Below, in pieces: positions 1-6,792 of a stretch of 16,159 nt of DNA. Numbering within the stretch: position 1 is the first letter of the stretch; every line of letters starts with the position of its first letter. The stretch spans positions 1-16,159 of the forward strand of contig SDWL01000014.1 in assembly GCA_004195315.1 (NCBI GenBank), in the 5' to 3' direction. The notes under the pieces are model-generated. The model was not told where the DNA came from and did no database searches. It worked only from the letters and a program-made list of their open reading frames with translations. Origin of the DNA: Lutibacter sp. GTDB lineage: Bacteria; Bacteroidota; Bacteroidia; Flavobacteriales; Flavobacteriaceae. Both the position numbers and the translations under genes were made by a program.

Positions 1-35
1 TAGTTTCAGGGGGTGATTCAGGAGGAGATTTTTAA
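1..35 (+). CDS. Possible C-terminal tail of a gene cut by the window edge
   Basis: Reading from position 3, the plus strand encodes VSGGDSGGDF and then a TAA stop at 33-35. A short Gly/Ser/Asp-rich end like this is common in real proteins, and the stop is followed within a few bases by a hairpin. Ten codons cannot establish a gene and the family cannot be identified. The stretch could equally be non-coding spacer. Confidence 0.25.
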   Translation, partial: VSGGDSGGDF

Positions 36-79
36 AACAAAAAACCCTAACAACTATAAAATCATAGTGTTAAGGTTTT
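33..79 (-). terminator. Terminator hairpin downstream of tRNA-Leu
   Basis: Positions 41-57 and 64-79 form an imperfect inverted repeat (one mismatch, one bulged base) around a short AT loop. Read on the minus strand the stem is followed by a T-rich run (GGGTTTTTTGTTTT), as expected of an intrinsic terminator a few bases after the tRNA 3' end. It might also work weakly on the plus strand for the putative upstream gene. Confidence 0.55.
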
Positions 80-86
80 AGATTCG

Positions 87-168
87 TACCTCGAGCGGGA
101 ATCGAACCCGCACGTCCTAAGACACTGGATTTTGAATCCAGCGCGTCTACCAGTTCCGCCATCGAGGC
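87..168 (-). tRNA. tRNA-Leu (anticodon CAA)
   Basis: The minus strand folds into a complete class II tRNA. It has a 7-bp acceptor stem (GCCTCGA with TCGAGGT, one G-T wobble), discriminator A, a D arm containing TGGTAGAC, an anticodon stem CTGGA/TCCAG around loop TTCAAAA giving anticodon CAA, a 13-nt variable arm, and a T arm GCGGG-TTCGATT-CCCGC. The long variable arm, discriminator A and CAA anticodon together identify leucine, decoding UUG. The 3' CCA is not encoded, so it must be added after transcription. It is transcribed away from prs. Confidence 0.97.
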
Positions 169-185
169 AAATGATAATTGGAATG

Positions 186-193
186 CAAATTTA
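186..193 (-). promoter_or_regulatory. Putative -7 promoter element of tRNA-Leu
   Basis: The minus strand reads TAAATTTG here, an exact match to the Bacteroidota -7 consensus TAnnTTTG, ending 18 nt upstream of the tRNA 5' end. A transcript would start roughly 10 nt before the mature tRNA. No convincing -33 TTTG box is visible. The element is one arm of a 12-bp inverted repeat whose other arm carries the prs -7 element. Confidence 0.5.
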
Positions 194-257
194 ATAATAT
201 TTTTTATCTAATGCGTAAAAAATTAACTAAGTTATACTATATCCGTTTAAATAATTT

Positions 258-265
258 TAAATTTG
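258..265 (+). promoter_or_regulatory. Putative -7 promoter element of prs
   Basis: TAAATTTG matches TAnnTTTG exactly and lies 53 nt before the prs ATG, giving a predicted leader of about 45-50 nt. A matching -33 box is not seen. The position also argues against the longer prs reading frame that extends upstream through this site. Confidence 0.5.
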
Positions 266-318
266 CATCAAATAAACAACAACATATAACAACTCAACTA
301 ATTAACACAACTAAAAAA

Positions 319-1260
319 ATGGAAAGCCCTTACCCAGAACCTAAAATTTTTGCCTGTTCACAAAGTATTGAATTAGCTGGTAAAATTGCTGAAAATTATG
401 GCCTTAAACTTGGAAATGTAGTCGTTACTAGATTTAGCGATGGGGAATTTCAACCCGCCTTCGCAGAATCGGTAAGAGGAAGACGTGTTTTTATTGTTGG
501 TTCAACGTTTCCAAATTCAGATAATTTAATGGAAATGTTACTAATGTTAGATGCCGCTAAAAGAGCATCAGCTCGTCATATAACTGCTGTAATTCCTTAT
601 TTTGGATGGGCAAGACAAGACAGAAAAGATCAACCGAGAGTTGCTATTGGCGCTAAATTAGTTGCAAATCTAATACAAACCGCTGGAGCAACCAGAATTA
701 TGACAATGGATTTACACGCAGATCAAATCCAAGGTTTTTTTGAAAAACCAGTTGATCATTTATTCGCTTCTTTTATCTTTTTACCATACATACATAGTTT
801 AAATTTAGAAAACATAACAATAGCTTCCCCTGATATGGGAGGTTCAAAACGCGCTTATGCTTATTCAAAATTTTTAGAAAGTGAAGTTGTAATTTGTTAC
901 AAACAGCGTTTAAAAGCAAATGAAATTTCTACTATGGAGTTAATTGGTGAAGTAAAAGATCGTCATGTAATTATTGTTGATGATATGATTGACACAGGAG
1001 GAACACTCACCACAGCAGCAGATTTAATGATGGAAAAGGGAGCACTTAGTGTTCGTGCTATTTGTACGCATCCTATACTCTCTGGAAAAGCTTTTGAACG
1101 AATTGAAAATTCTAAATTGTTAGAATTAATTGTGTCTGACACAATTCCTTTAAAAAGAGAAAGTTCCAAAATAAAAGTTGTAACTTGCGCCCCTTTGTTC
1201 GCAGATGTAATGCATAAGGTGCAAGAAAACACCTCTATTAGCGGACAATTTTTAATGTAA
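319..1260 (+). CDS. prs: Ribose-phosphate pyrophosphokinase (PRPP synthetase)
   Basis: This cytosolic enzyme makes 5-phosphoribosyl-1-pyrophosphate from ribose 5-phosphate and ATP, the precursor for purines, pyrimidines, histidine, tryptophan and NAD. The 313-residue product has the usual family length. Visible signatures are FSDGE near residues 39-43, the ATP-binding loop with RQDRK at about 99-103, DLHADQIQGFF at 131-141, the flexible catalytic loop with K195 and R197, and the PRPP-binding loop VDDMIDTGGT at 220-229. The frame is open upstream to a TTG at 178, but the ATG at 319 is chosen because it gives family length and the upstream part is AT-rich and contains the likely promoter. rplY follows after 23 nt, so the two are probably cotranscribed. 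Confidence 0.96.
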   Translation: MESPYPEPKIFACSQSIELAGKIAENYGLKLGNVVVTRFSDGEFQPAFAESVRGRRVFIVGSTFPNSDNLMEMLLMLDAAKRASARHITAVIPYFGWARQDRKDQPRVAIGAKLVANLIQTAGATRIMTMDLHADQIQGFFEKPVDHLFASFIFLPYIHSLNLENITIASPDMGGSKRAYAYSKFLESEVVICYKQRLKANEISTMELIGEVKDRHVIIVDDMIDTGGTLTTAADLMMEKGALSVRAICTHPILSGKAFERIENSKLLELIVSDTIPLKRESSKIKVVTCAPLFADVMHKVQENTSISGQFLM

Positions 1261-1283
1261 ATAATTAATAAATATATAAATAA

Positions 1284-1895
1284 ATGCAATCAATTACAAT
1301 CAAAGGATCTCAAAGAGAAAGCGTAGGTAAAGTAGCTACTAAAGCCTTACGTAATGCTGGAAAGGTACCTTGCGTATTATACGGAGGGGATAAACCATTA
1401 CACTTTTCAGCTGATGAAACTTCATTCAAAAAATTAGTGTACACAGCAAACGTTTATACTGCAACGATTGAATTAGAAGGAATAACTGTTAATGCAATTT
1501 TACAAGACATTCAATTTCACCCTGTGTCTGACAAAATATTGCACATAGATTTTTACCAATTATTTGATGATAAACTGGTAACTATGAATATTCCAGTAAG
1601 ATTAGTTGGTACATCACCAGGTGTAATTAATGGTGGTTCTTTAAGTTTTGCAAAACGTAAATTAAGCGTTAGAGCATTACCTGCTGATTTACCAGATTTT
1701 ATTAATGCTGATATTTCTAAATTAAGAATTGGTAATAAATTAGTTGTAACTGAATTAGCAAATGATAAATTCTCTATTCTACACCCAGAAACTACTGTTG
1801 TGGTTCAAGTTAGAACATCTCGTTCAGCTATTGCAACTGATGGTGAAGAAGAAGAAGGTGAAGGTGAAGCTGCTGAAGAAGCTGCTACTGAATAA
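1284..1895 (+). CDS. rplY: 50S ribosomal protein L25 (general stress protein Ctc type)
   Basis: This protein binds 5S rRNA in the large ribosomal subunit. At 203 residues it is the long two-domain form. The N-terminal L25 domain (about 1-95) begins with the typical SITIKGSQRESVGK and contains KVPCVLYGG. The C-terminal TL5/Ctc beta domain (about 96-180) contains NIPVRLVGTSPGVINGG and the VRALPADLPDFI segment. A low-complexity acidic tail rich in Glu, Gly and Ala occupies about 187-203. The gene sits 23 nt downstream of prs, a common bacterial pairing, and a strong hairpin follows its stop. Confidence 0.95.
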   Translation: MQSITIKGSQRESVGKVATKALRNAGKVPCVLYGGDKPLHFSADETSFKKLVYTANVYTATIELEGITVNAILQDIQFHPVSDKILHIDFYQLFDDKLVTMNIPVRLVGTSPGVINGGSLSFAKRKLSVRALPADLPDFINADISKLRIGNKLVVTELANDKFSILHPETTVVVQVRTSRSAIATDGEEEEGEGEAAEEAATE

Positions 1896-1917
1896 CATTC
1901 TTATACTAAAACAATAT

Positions 1918-1951
1918 AAAAGCGTTGCAAATTGCAACGCTTTTTCTTTTT
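1918..1951 (+). terminator. Intrinsic terminator after rplY
   Basis: A perfect 12-bp stem (1918-1929 with 1933-1944) closes a 3-nt loop. Its GC-containing core is AGCGTTGCA, and the T-rich run TTTTTCTTTTTT follows. It lies 23 nt after the rplY stop and ends the prs-rplY transcript before the pth promoter. Confidence 0.9.
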
Positions 1952-1973
1952 TAAAAAACCACATTCTTTTTAT

Positions 1974-1981
1974 TACTTTTG
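1974..1981 (+). promoter_or_regulatory. Putative -7 promoter element of pth
   Basis: TACTTTTG matches TAnnTTTG and lies between the rplY terminator and pth. The predicted transcription start is around 1986-1990, at or just after the first in-frame ATG (1986). This bears on which ATG is used. No clear -33 box is seen. Confidence 0.5.
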
Positions 1982-1985
1982 TTCA

Positions 1986-2618
1986 ATGCAATTATTTCGA
2001 TATCTAAAATTAATTTTCGGAGCTAAAAGCAAAACCTCAACTGTTGATTCTATGAAAAAATTCTTAATTGTTGGTTTAGGAAATATTGGTGAAAAATATA
2101 GCAATACCAGACATAATATTGGTTTTGAAATTTTAAATGAAATAGCTTCAAAAGAAGAAATTACTTTTGAAAGCGAAAAATTAGGTTCTATAGCTAAATT
2201 TAGATTTAAAGGAAGAACTTTTATTTTATTAAAGCCTTCAACCTATATGAATTTAAGCGGTAAATCTGTAAAATACTGGCTTACTAAAGAAAATATTCCT
2301 CAGGAAAATTTATTAGTAATTTGTGACGATTTAAATTTACCATTTGGAGCAATAAGAGTTAAAGCCAAAGGAAGTGATGGTGGACATAACGGCTTGAAAG
2401 ATATTAATGCTGTTTTACAAACACAAAAGTATGCACGATTTAGATTTGGTGTAGGTTCAGAATTTTCAACAGGTAGGCAATCAGACTTTGTTCTTGGAGA
2501 ATGGGGTACAGAAGAAAGCAAACTGTTACCAGAACGCCTAGAACAAGTCCTTAAGCTTATAAAATCGTTTGGAACTGCTGGTTTAAATAATACTATGAAT
2601 ACCTTTAACGGAACCTAA
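1986..2618 (+). CDS. pth: Peptidyl-tRNA hydrolase
   Basis: Pth releases peptides from peptidyl-tRNAs that drop off the ribosome, recycling tRNA in the cytosol. The core is unmistakable: LIVGLGNIG, then NTRHNIGFE with the catalytic His, LKPSTYMNLSGKSV, the active-site segment DDLNLPFG, and GSDGGHNGLK. From the ATG at 1986 the product is 210 residues. From the ATG at 2052 (MKKFLIVGLGN) it is 188, closer to the 194 residues of the E. coli enzyme. I list the longer form because the 22 extra residues look like an ordinary coding extension, but the upstream promoter element makes the 2052 start equally likely. The frame extends further to 1932, but that start lies inside the terminator. It is convergent with queD. 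Confidence 0.93.
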   Translation: MQLFRYLKLIFGAKSKTSTVDSMKKFLIVGLGNIGEKYSNTRHNIGFEILNEIASKEEITFESEKLGSIAKFRFKGRTFILLKPSTYMNLSGKSVKYWLTKENIPQENLLVICDDLNLPFGAIRVKAKGSDGGHNGLKDINAVLQTQKYARFRFGVGSEFSTGRQSDFVLGEWGTEESKLLPERLEQVLKLIKSFGTAGLNNTMNTFNGT

Positions 2619-2642
2619 TTTTGTTGAATTATGTAACCCTTT

Positions 2643-2666
2643 AAAATCTTCCATTCGGAAAGATTT
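2643..2666 (-). terminator. Possible weak terminator at the end of the queD operon
   Basis: AAATCTTCC (2644-2652) and GGAAAGATTT (2657-2666) form a stem with one bulged base around the loop ATTC, in the 46-nt gap between the convergent ends of pth and queD, touching the queD stop codon. The minus-strand tail after it is only TTTTAAAG, so the U-tract is poor. It could serve either strand. Confidence 0.4.
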
Positions 2667-3123
2667 AGATAGGCTTTTGATCAGAAGCATACCATTCCGC
2701 ATCTGAAGTTCCTGTTTCTTGTAATTTTAAGGAATATAATTTAATAGTTTCTGGTAATTTATTTTTTATTTTTTTAGCAAAATCTATCAACATCATTTCG
2801 CTAGTTGGCTGATAATCTACAAGTATTACGCTATGACCTCTTTTTTCTAATTCGTTTGCTAATTCAATATGAGGTGTGTTTTTATTAAATACTGTTGCGT
2901 GATCAAATTTATCTACAATTTCTGAAGCAACTATTTTTTTTAAGTCGCCAAAATCTATAACCATTCCAAATTTAACATTTGTTGAATCACTAATAGGCGT
3001 TCCAATTACAGTAACAGAAAGTTTATAACTATGCCCGTGTACATTTTTACATTTCCCATCATATCCGTATAATGCATGACCTGTTTCAAAATGAAATTGT
3101 TTTGTTATTCTAATAGTATTCAT
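2665..3123 (-). CDS. queD: 6-carboxytetrahydropterin synthase (QueD / 6-pyruvoyltetrahydropterin synthase family)
   Basis: The protein is predicted to convert 7,8-dihydroneopterin triphosphate to 6-carboxy-5,6,7,8-tetrahydropterin in the queuosine/7-deazaguanine pathway. In the 152-residue product the zinc ligands are H16 (in HFETGHA), H29 and H31 (VHGH). The catalytic Cys is C25, the Asp-His pair is D74-H75 (FDHATVFN), and E137 lies in the conserved LQETG. The start at 3123 (MNTIRITKQF) fits the family. A further ATG at 3147 would add eight residues and overlap the preceding small gene by 8 nt, suggesting translational coupling. It is the last gene of the minus-strand operon. No other queuosine gene is in the window, so a different pterin role remains possible. 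Confidence 0.9.
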   Translation of the reverse strand: MNTIRITKQFHFETGHALYGYDGKCKNVHGHSYKLSVTVIGTPISDSTNVKFGMVIDFGDLKKIVASEIVDKFDHATVFNKNTPHIELANELEKRGHSVILVDYQPTSEMMLIDFAKKIKNKLPETIKLYSLKLQETGTSDAEWYASDQKPI

Positions 3124-3139
3124 ACTGTTTATTCCTAAA

Positions 3140-3319
3140 TTAATCATTTAAATCTTTTCTGTTTTTCGCTCTATAATACATAAAATAAGCTAGGACTACA
3201 AGAACCACAAAAGGAAGGTAACTTGTTATGTAATAAGTTATTTGATAATCTAAAGGTGCATCTTTCAACTTTTCTTCAATATTTACTTGTTGTAATAACG
3301 CTATAAAAGTTGCTAACAT
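3140..3319 (-). CDS. Small single-span membrane protein, unknown function
   Basis: A 59-residue open frame runs from ATG at 3319 to TAA at 3140 and fills the gap between the crotonase gene and queD. It starts only 3 nt after the crotonase stop and ends 16 nt before the queD ATG (overlapping queD's alternative start). The N-terminal half is short and charged (QQVNIEEKLKDAP). Residues about 31-49 form one hydrophobic helix (SYLPFVVLVVLAYFMYY), followed by a basic tail RAKNRK, so an N-out/C-in orientation is likely under the positive-inside rule. No signal-peptide cleavage site is obvious. Its position in a tight operon, its sensible composition and its start and stop spacing argue that it is real. 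I do not assign a function. Confidence 0.75.
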   Translation of the reverse strand: MLATFIALLQQVNIEEKLKDAPLDYQITYYITSYLPFVVLVVLAYFMYYRAKNRKDLND

Positions 3320-3322
3320 TTA

Positions 3323-4078
3323 TTATTTTTTAAATTTATGTAATGCTTTTTTTGTAAAATCGGAAAGTACTAATTTTCCACTAATTTCAGCTTTTTCATC
3401 TAATAAGACTGTCCAGTTTTCTGTACCATTCCATAAAACCTTTTTCATTTCTACCAAAGCTTCTGGATTGTAACTAGAAAGTTTGGAAGCGAAAATTTCA
3501 ATTGCCGCATCCATTTCCTTAATTGACTCAAAAACTTTTGCATACAAGCCTTTTCCTTTTGCCCAATAAGCATTTTGCCAACTAGTTGCATCAAATGTTA
3601 ATTCGCTAAAAGCAGCTACCCCAATTTTTCTTGTAAGAGCTGGTTCAATAACAAAAGGACCAATACCAATGGTTAATTCCGATAATTTTATAGATGCTTG
3701 CTCTACAGCAAAACAATAATCGCAAGCTGCAGCCAATCCAACACCACCACCCACAGCTTTTCCTTGAACTCGCCCAATAATTAATTTTGAACAGTTTCGC
3801 ATGGCGTTGATTACATTGGCGAAACCTAAAAAAAATTGTTTTCCTTCTTCAAAATTTAAAATTGTTACTAATTCATCAAAAGAAGCTCCAGCGCAAAAAG
3901 CTTTTTCCCCTTCACTTTTTAAGATAATAACATGAACATCTTTATTAGCGCTTAATTCGTTAAGAGAAGCTGTTAACCTACTCAGCAACTCACTTGGAAA
4001 AGAATTACTAGCTGGATGCCCAAACTCAATTGTAGCAATTTTATTTTGAATGTGTGTGTATAAACTTCCGTTGCTCAT
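3323..4078 (-). CDS. Enoyl-CoA hydratase/isomerase (crotonase) family protein, methylglutaconyl-CoA hydratase-like
   Basis: This is a crotonase-fold enzyme acting on acyl-CoA thioesters, 251 residues, normal length. The oxyanion-hole segments are AFCAGASFDEL (60-70) and GGGVGLAAACD (110-120). Of the two catalytic glutamates of classical enoyl-CoA hydratase, the second is kept as E134 (KLSELTIGIG), but the first is replaced by G114 (GGGVGL instead of GGGCEL). This pattern and the following IGIGPFVIEP recall LiuC-type 3-methylglutaconyl-CoA hydratases of leucine degradation, so that is my best guess, though other crotonase reactions remain open. The open frame reaches a TTG at 4087, but the ATG at 4078 is the better start. 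It lies 11 nt after the MATE stop. Confidence 0.85.
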   Translation of the reverse strand: MSNGSLYTHIQNKIATIEFGHPASNSFPSELLSRLTASLNELSANKDVHVIILKSEGEKAFCAGASFDELVTILNFEEGKQFFLGFANVINAMRNCSKLIIGRVQGKAVGGGVGLAAACDYCFAVEQASIKLSELTIGIGPFVIEPALTRKIGVAAFSELTFDATSWQNAYWAKGKGLYAKVFESIKEMDAAIEIFASKLSSYNPEALVEMKKVLWNGTENWTVLLDEKAEISGKLVLSDFTKKALHKFKK

Positions 4079-4089
4079 AATGGGCAAAG

Positions 4090-5424
4090 TTACGCGTTTT
4101 TGTGTAAATATTTCAGTCTAAATTTTATCACTAAAATTCCAGCTCTTAACAACATCCAAACTGTAAAAGCAATCCAAATTGCGTATAATTTTAAATTGAA
4201 GTAATCTCCAATTAAAAGTACTGGTATGAAACCTAAAAAAGTAGCGACGAGCAATAAATTTCTGAGTGTTACAGCTTCTGCAAGTCCTTTAAAAATTCCA
4301 TCAAAAACAAAAGCAATTGCATTTATAGGTTGCATAAGAAGTACTATCCAAAAAATACTATAAAATGATTGTAAAACTAGTTCATCTTGAGAAAAAAGTT
4401 TTCCTATTTGAAAATAAAAAACTGCACAAAAAATACTTAATAATATTGAAACCACTACAGAATACCTACTCAATTTAATGCTTAACTTCCACATTTTTTT
4501 ATAGTTTTTTTCACCTAATAACTTTCCTGAAACTATATTTCCAACACTCGAATATCCATCAATAAAAAAAGCAAAAAATAACCAAATTTGAAAAGCAATG
4601 GTTTGTGCAGCTATATAATTATCTCCATATTTTGTTGCATATGAATTTGCAAAGTACAAAGCAACATTTAACGCAATTGCTCTTATTATTAAATTAAGAC
4701 TTATAGTTAGTAAATTTTTAATTTCTATATTAAAAGGAAATGTTATTTTTAAACTAAAGGGTGTTTTTTTAACAATTAAAACCAACGCTAAAACAGCCAT
4801 GACTACTTGTGAAATCACACTTGCCCAAGCAGCGCCTTCTACATTCATTGGGTTAAAATAACCTTCTATACCATAAACCAATATTAAACTTAATATTATA
4901 TTTAAAACTACACCAATAATACTAATTACCATAGGCCAAAAAGTGTTTTGTAAACCTCTAAAAATACCGAATGTTGAAAAAACAAAAAGGGTTAAAGGAA
5001 AACCTATAGCTCGTATTTTGAAATAGGCAACAGAATAGTTTAATATAAGCCCATCAGCGTTGTAGAGTTGAAATATTTCGTTTGCAAAAAATGTAGTAGC
5101 AAAATAAATTATTATACTTAAAACCAAGTTAATTGCAATAATTTGAGCCGGTAAAGTAGCTATTTCATGTAACTTTTTTGCACCTAAATACTTAGAGACT
5201 GTTGCTGAAATTGCAGAACGAGTTTGCGCTAAAATCCAAATCAATGCAGAAATAAACGAACCTGCAATTCCAACAGCTGCCAAAGCTTCAGTTGGATTTA
5301 CTTGAATATTCCCTACTATAGCAGTGTCGGTAATTGAAAGTAAAGGTTCTGCAATACCCGCAATAATAGCCGGTATTGCTAATTTATTAATTCCTTTAAA
5401 AGTTATGTTTGACTCTTTATGCAT
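4090..5424 (-). CDS. MATE family efflux transporter (DinF-like)
   Basis: This is an inner-membrane multidrug/toxin exporter, expected to use a Na+ or H+ gradient. The 444 residues, with about a dozen hydrophobic helices in two homologous halves, match the family. The first helix region holds the typical PAIIAGIAEPLLSITDTAIVG, with an acidic residue in helix 1. The other recognisable part is the loop LRNLLLVATFLGFIPVLL near the end. The start ATG overlaps the stop of the upstream acetyltransferase gene by 8 nt (ATGCATAA), so translation is probably coupled. The substrate cannot be inferred. Confidence 0.92.
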   Translation of the reverse strand: MHKESNITFKGINKLAIPAIIAGIAEPLLSITDTAIVGNIQVNPTEALAAVGIAGSFISALIWILAQTRSAISATVSKYLGAKKLHEIATLPAQIIAINLVLSIIIYFATTFFANEIFQLYNADGLILNYSVAYFKIRAIGFPLTLFVFSTFGIFRGLQNTFWPMVISIIGVVLNIILSLILVYGIEGYFNPMNVEGAAWASVISQVVMAVLALVLIVKKTPFSLKITFPFNIEIKNLLTISLNLIIRAIALNVALYFANSYATKYGDNYIAAQTIAFQIWLFFAFFIDGYSSVGNIVSGKLLGEKNYKKMWKLSIKLSRYSVVVSILLSIFCAVFYFQIGKLFSQDELVLQSFYSIFWIVLLMQPINAIAFVFDGIFKGLAEAVTLRNLLLVATFLGFIPVLLIGDYFNLKLYAIWIAFTVWMLLRAGILVIKFRLKYLHKNA

Positions 5425-5926
5425 TTAAATCTTTTTCGTAGCAGTAAAAAGGATGTTCACTTTGATTAGGAAAATAAATACTTTCAAGTTTTATGTAATT
5501 ACGGTTTTTATAAAAAATAAGATTTTTTTTATTTTGACTGAATGTATCTAGCCGAATAGATTTGTATTCATTTTCTTTAGCATAATCTTCTGCAAAATCC
5601 ATTAATTTTTGAGCAAATCCTTTCCCTTGAAAATTTGGATGAACAGCTAAACGATGAATATATAGGTTTTTGTAATTTTCTGTTAACCATTTCACATTTA
5701 GATATTCATCATCTTCAATTTCAGTTAATACAATAATCCCTACAATAATTCCCTTCACTTCAAATTTCCAAATTTGACCTAATTCAATATCTTTTTGTAA
5801 AACTTCTCTTGAAGGATACTTTTCATTCCATTGAAAAATACCGTTATCAATCATATTTTTTGCACAACTTTTTGTGAGTACATGAAGTTGATCTAAATCT
5901 AATATTATTGCTCTTCTAATAATCAT
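5417..5926 (-). CDS. GNAT family N-acetyltransferase
   Basis: This is a cytosolic acetyl-CoA-dependent acyltransferase of 169 residues, a single GNAT domain. Motif A is clear at about 90-110: IHRLAVHPNFQGKGFAQKLM, with the acetyl-CoA pyrophosphate-binding QGKGFA. The motif B region follows as SIRLDTFSQNKKNLIFYKNRNY, typical of the family's FYKNRGY-like end. The acceptor substrate is not predictable. It starts 8 nt after the hydrolase stop and overlaps the MATE start by 8 nt. The neighbouring efflux pump hints at detoxification, but that is inference only. Confidence 0.9.
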   Translation of the reverse strand: MIIRRAIILDLDQLHVLTKSCAKNMIDNGIFQWNEKYPSREVLQKDIELGQIWKFEVKGIIVGIIVLTEIEDDEYLNVKWLTENYKNLYIHRLAVHPNFQGKGFAQKLMDFAEDYAKENEYKSIRLDTFSQNKKNLIFYKNRNYIKLESIYFPNQSEHPFYCYEKDLNA

Positions 5927-5934
5927 TTAAAAAA

Positions 5935-6783
5935 TTATTTTTTAATAATAAAATCTATACTATGCTTTACTACTTTTTTTAAATGAGGTGGCATATTTAC
6001 ATTTTTCCAAGGCTGTGTACAACCCAAAGGATGATTCATTTTATCAATAAAAATTAGTTCGCTTTTAGGGTTCCAAGAATGTACGTTTTTAGCTTCAATA
6101 GGTAAAACAACTTCATCATTTTCTCCATGAATAATTAAATGTGGAATTTTTAATTTTGAAACTGCGTTTTTTATAGTTAATCGCTGTTCATTCTCTTTAA
6201 AATTTTGATAAAACTGATACAAATGCGGCATTTGTTGATGTGTTCTACCATTTAAAATAAAAGAAACACCTTGTTTTTTCCATTCCTCTAAATGTTCACC
6301 ATTGGGAAATCGAGCTCCATAATCTGAAACTCCTGCCCAAGTAATCACCTTGGTTATTTTTTTATTTTCTGAAGCTTTTATTGTTACAATTCCGCCACCA
6401 CGTGAATGTCCAATTAACGTAATTTTATTTATATCAATCTCATTTTTGAAATCAGGATTATTAGTTATCCAATTAATTACATCTTCTAAATCATTTAATT
6501 CTTTTATATAATTATTTTCACCAAAAGCTTCTAAATCTGGAAAATCTATAGGTTCTTCAACTGTTCCTCCGTTATGTGAAAAATTGAATTTTACAAAAAA
6601 CAATGATTTTTTCGCAAATACTTTTGCTGCTAAATCCCAAGCACCCCAATCTTTATAGCCTTTATATCCATGACAAAAAATAACTACTGGTTTCTTTTTG
6701 TTGTCTCTTATATAAAATGTATCAGTAACTATTGGCTTAGTGTGTTGCGTACTTTTTACTATTTTATTTCTAGTTATTTGCAT
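5935..6783 (-). CDS. Alpha/beta hydrolase (serine esterase/peptidase-like)
   Basis: This is a 282-residue alpha/beta-hydrolase. The oxyanion-hole region is IFCHGYKGYKDWGAWD (35-50). The nucleophile elbow is GHSRGGG with S127, the acid is D223 in HGENDEV, and the catalytic His is H251 in MNHPLGC, so the catalytic triad is complete. There is no signal peptide, so it is likely cytosolic. The substrate is unknown; the arrangement resembles dienelactone-hydrolase and prolyl-oligopeptidase-like esterases. It begins 9 nt after the addB stop and is presumably translated from the same mRNA. Confidence 0.88.
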   Translation of the reverse strand: MQITRNKIVKSTQHTKPIVTDTFYIRDNKKKPVVIFCHGYKGYKDWGAWDLAAKVFAKKSLFFVKFNFSHNGGTVEEPIDFPDLEAFGENNYIKELNDLEDVINWITNNPDFKNEIDINKITLIGHSRGGGIVTIKASENKKITKVITWAGVSDYGARFPNGEHLEEWKKQGVSFILNGRTHQQMPHLYQFYQNFKENEQRLTIKNAVSKLKIPHLIIHGENDEVVLPIEAKNVHSWNPKSELIFIDKMNHPLGCTQPWKNVNMPPHLKKVVKHSIDFIIKK

Positions 6784-6792
6784 ATTATATTT

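Noticed and set aside
20..27. Shine-Dalgarno-like GGAGGAG near the left edge
   Set aside because: No start codon with a sensible reading frame follows; the bases fit better as Gly codons of a possible upstream gene end.
178..318. In-frame 47-codon N-terminal extension of prs from a TTG
   Set aside because: It is AT-rich, has no domain similarity, contains the likely prs promoter, and would make the enzyme longer than its family.
963..1289. Antisense open frame over the 3' half of prs
   Set aside because: It is fully overlapped by conserved prs coding sequence and shows no recognisable motif.
1762..2007. Plus-strand open frame overlapping the rplY tail and its terminator
   Set aside because: It is a shifted frame of rplY that reads through the terminator hairpin; low-complexity Lys/Leu composition.
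2300..2521. Antisense open frame within pth
   Set aside because: It lies entirely inside well-conserved pth sequence on the other strand.
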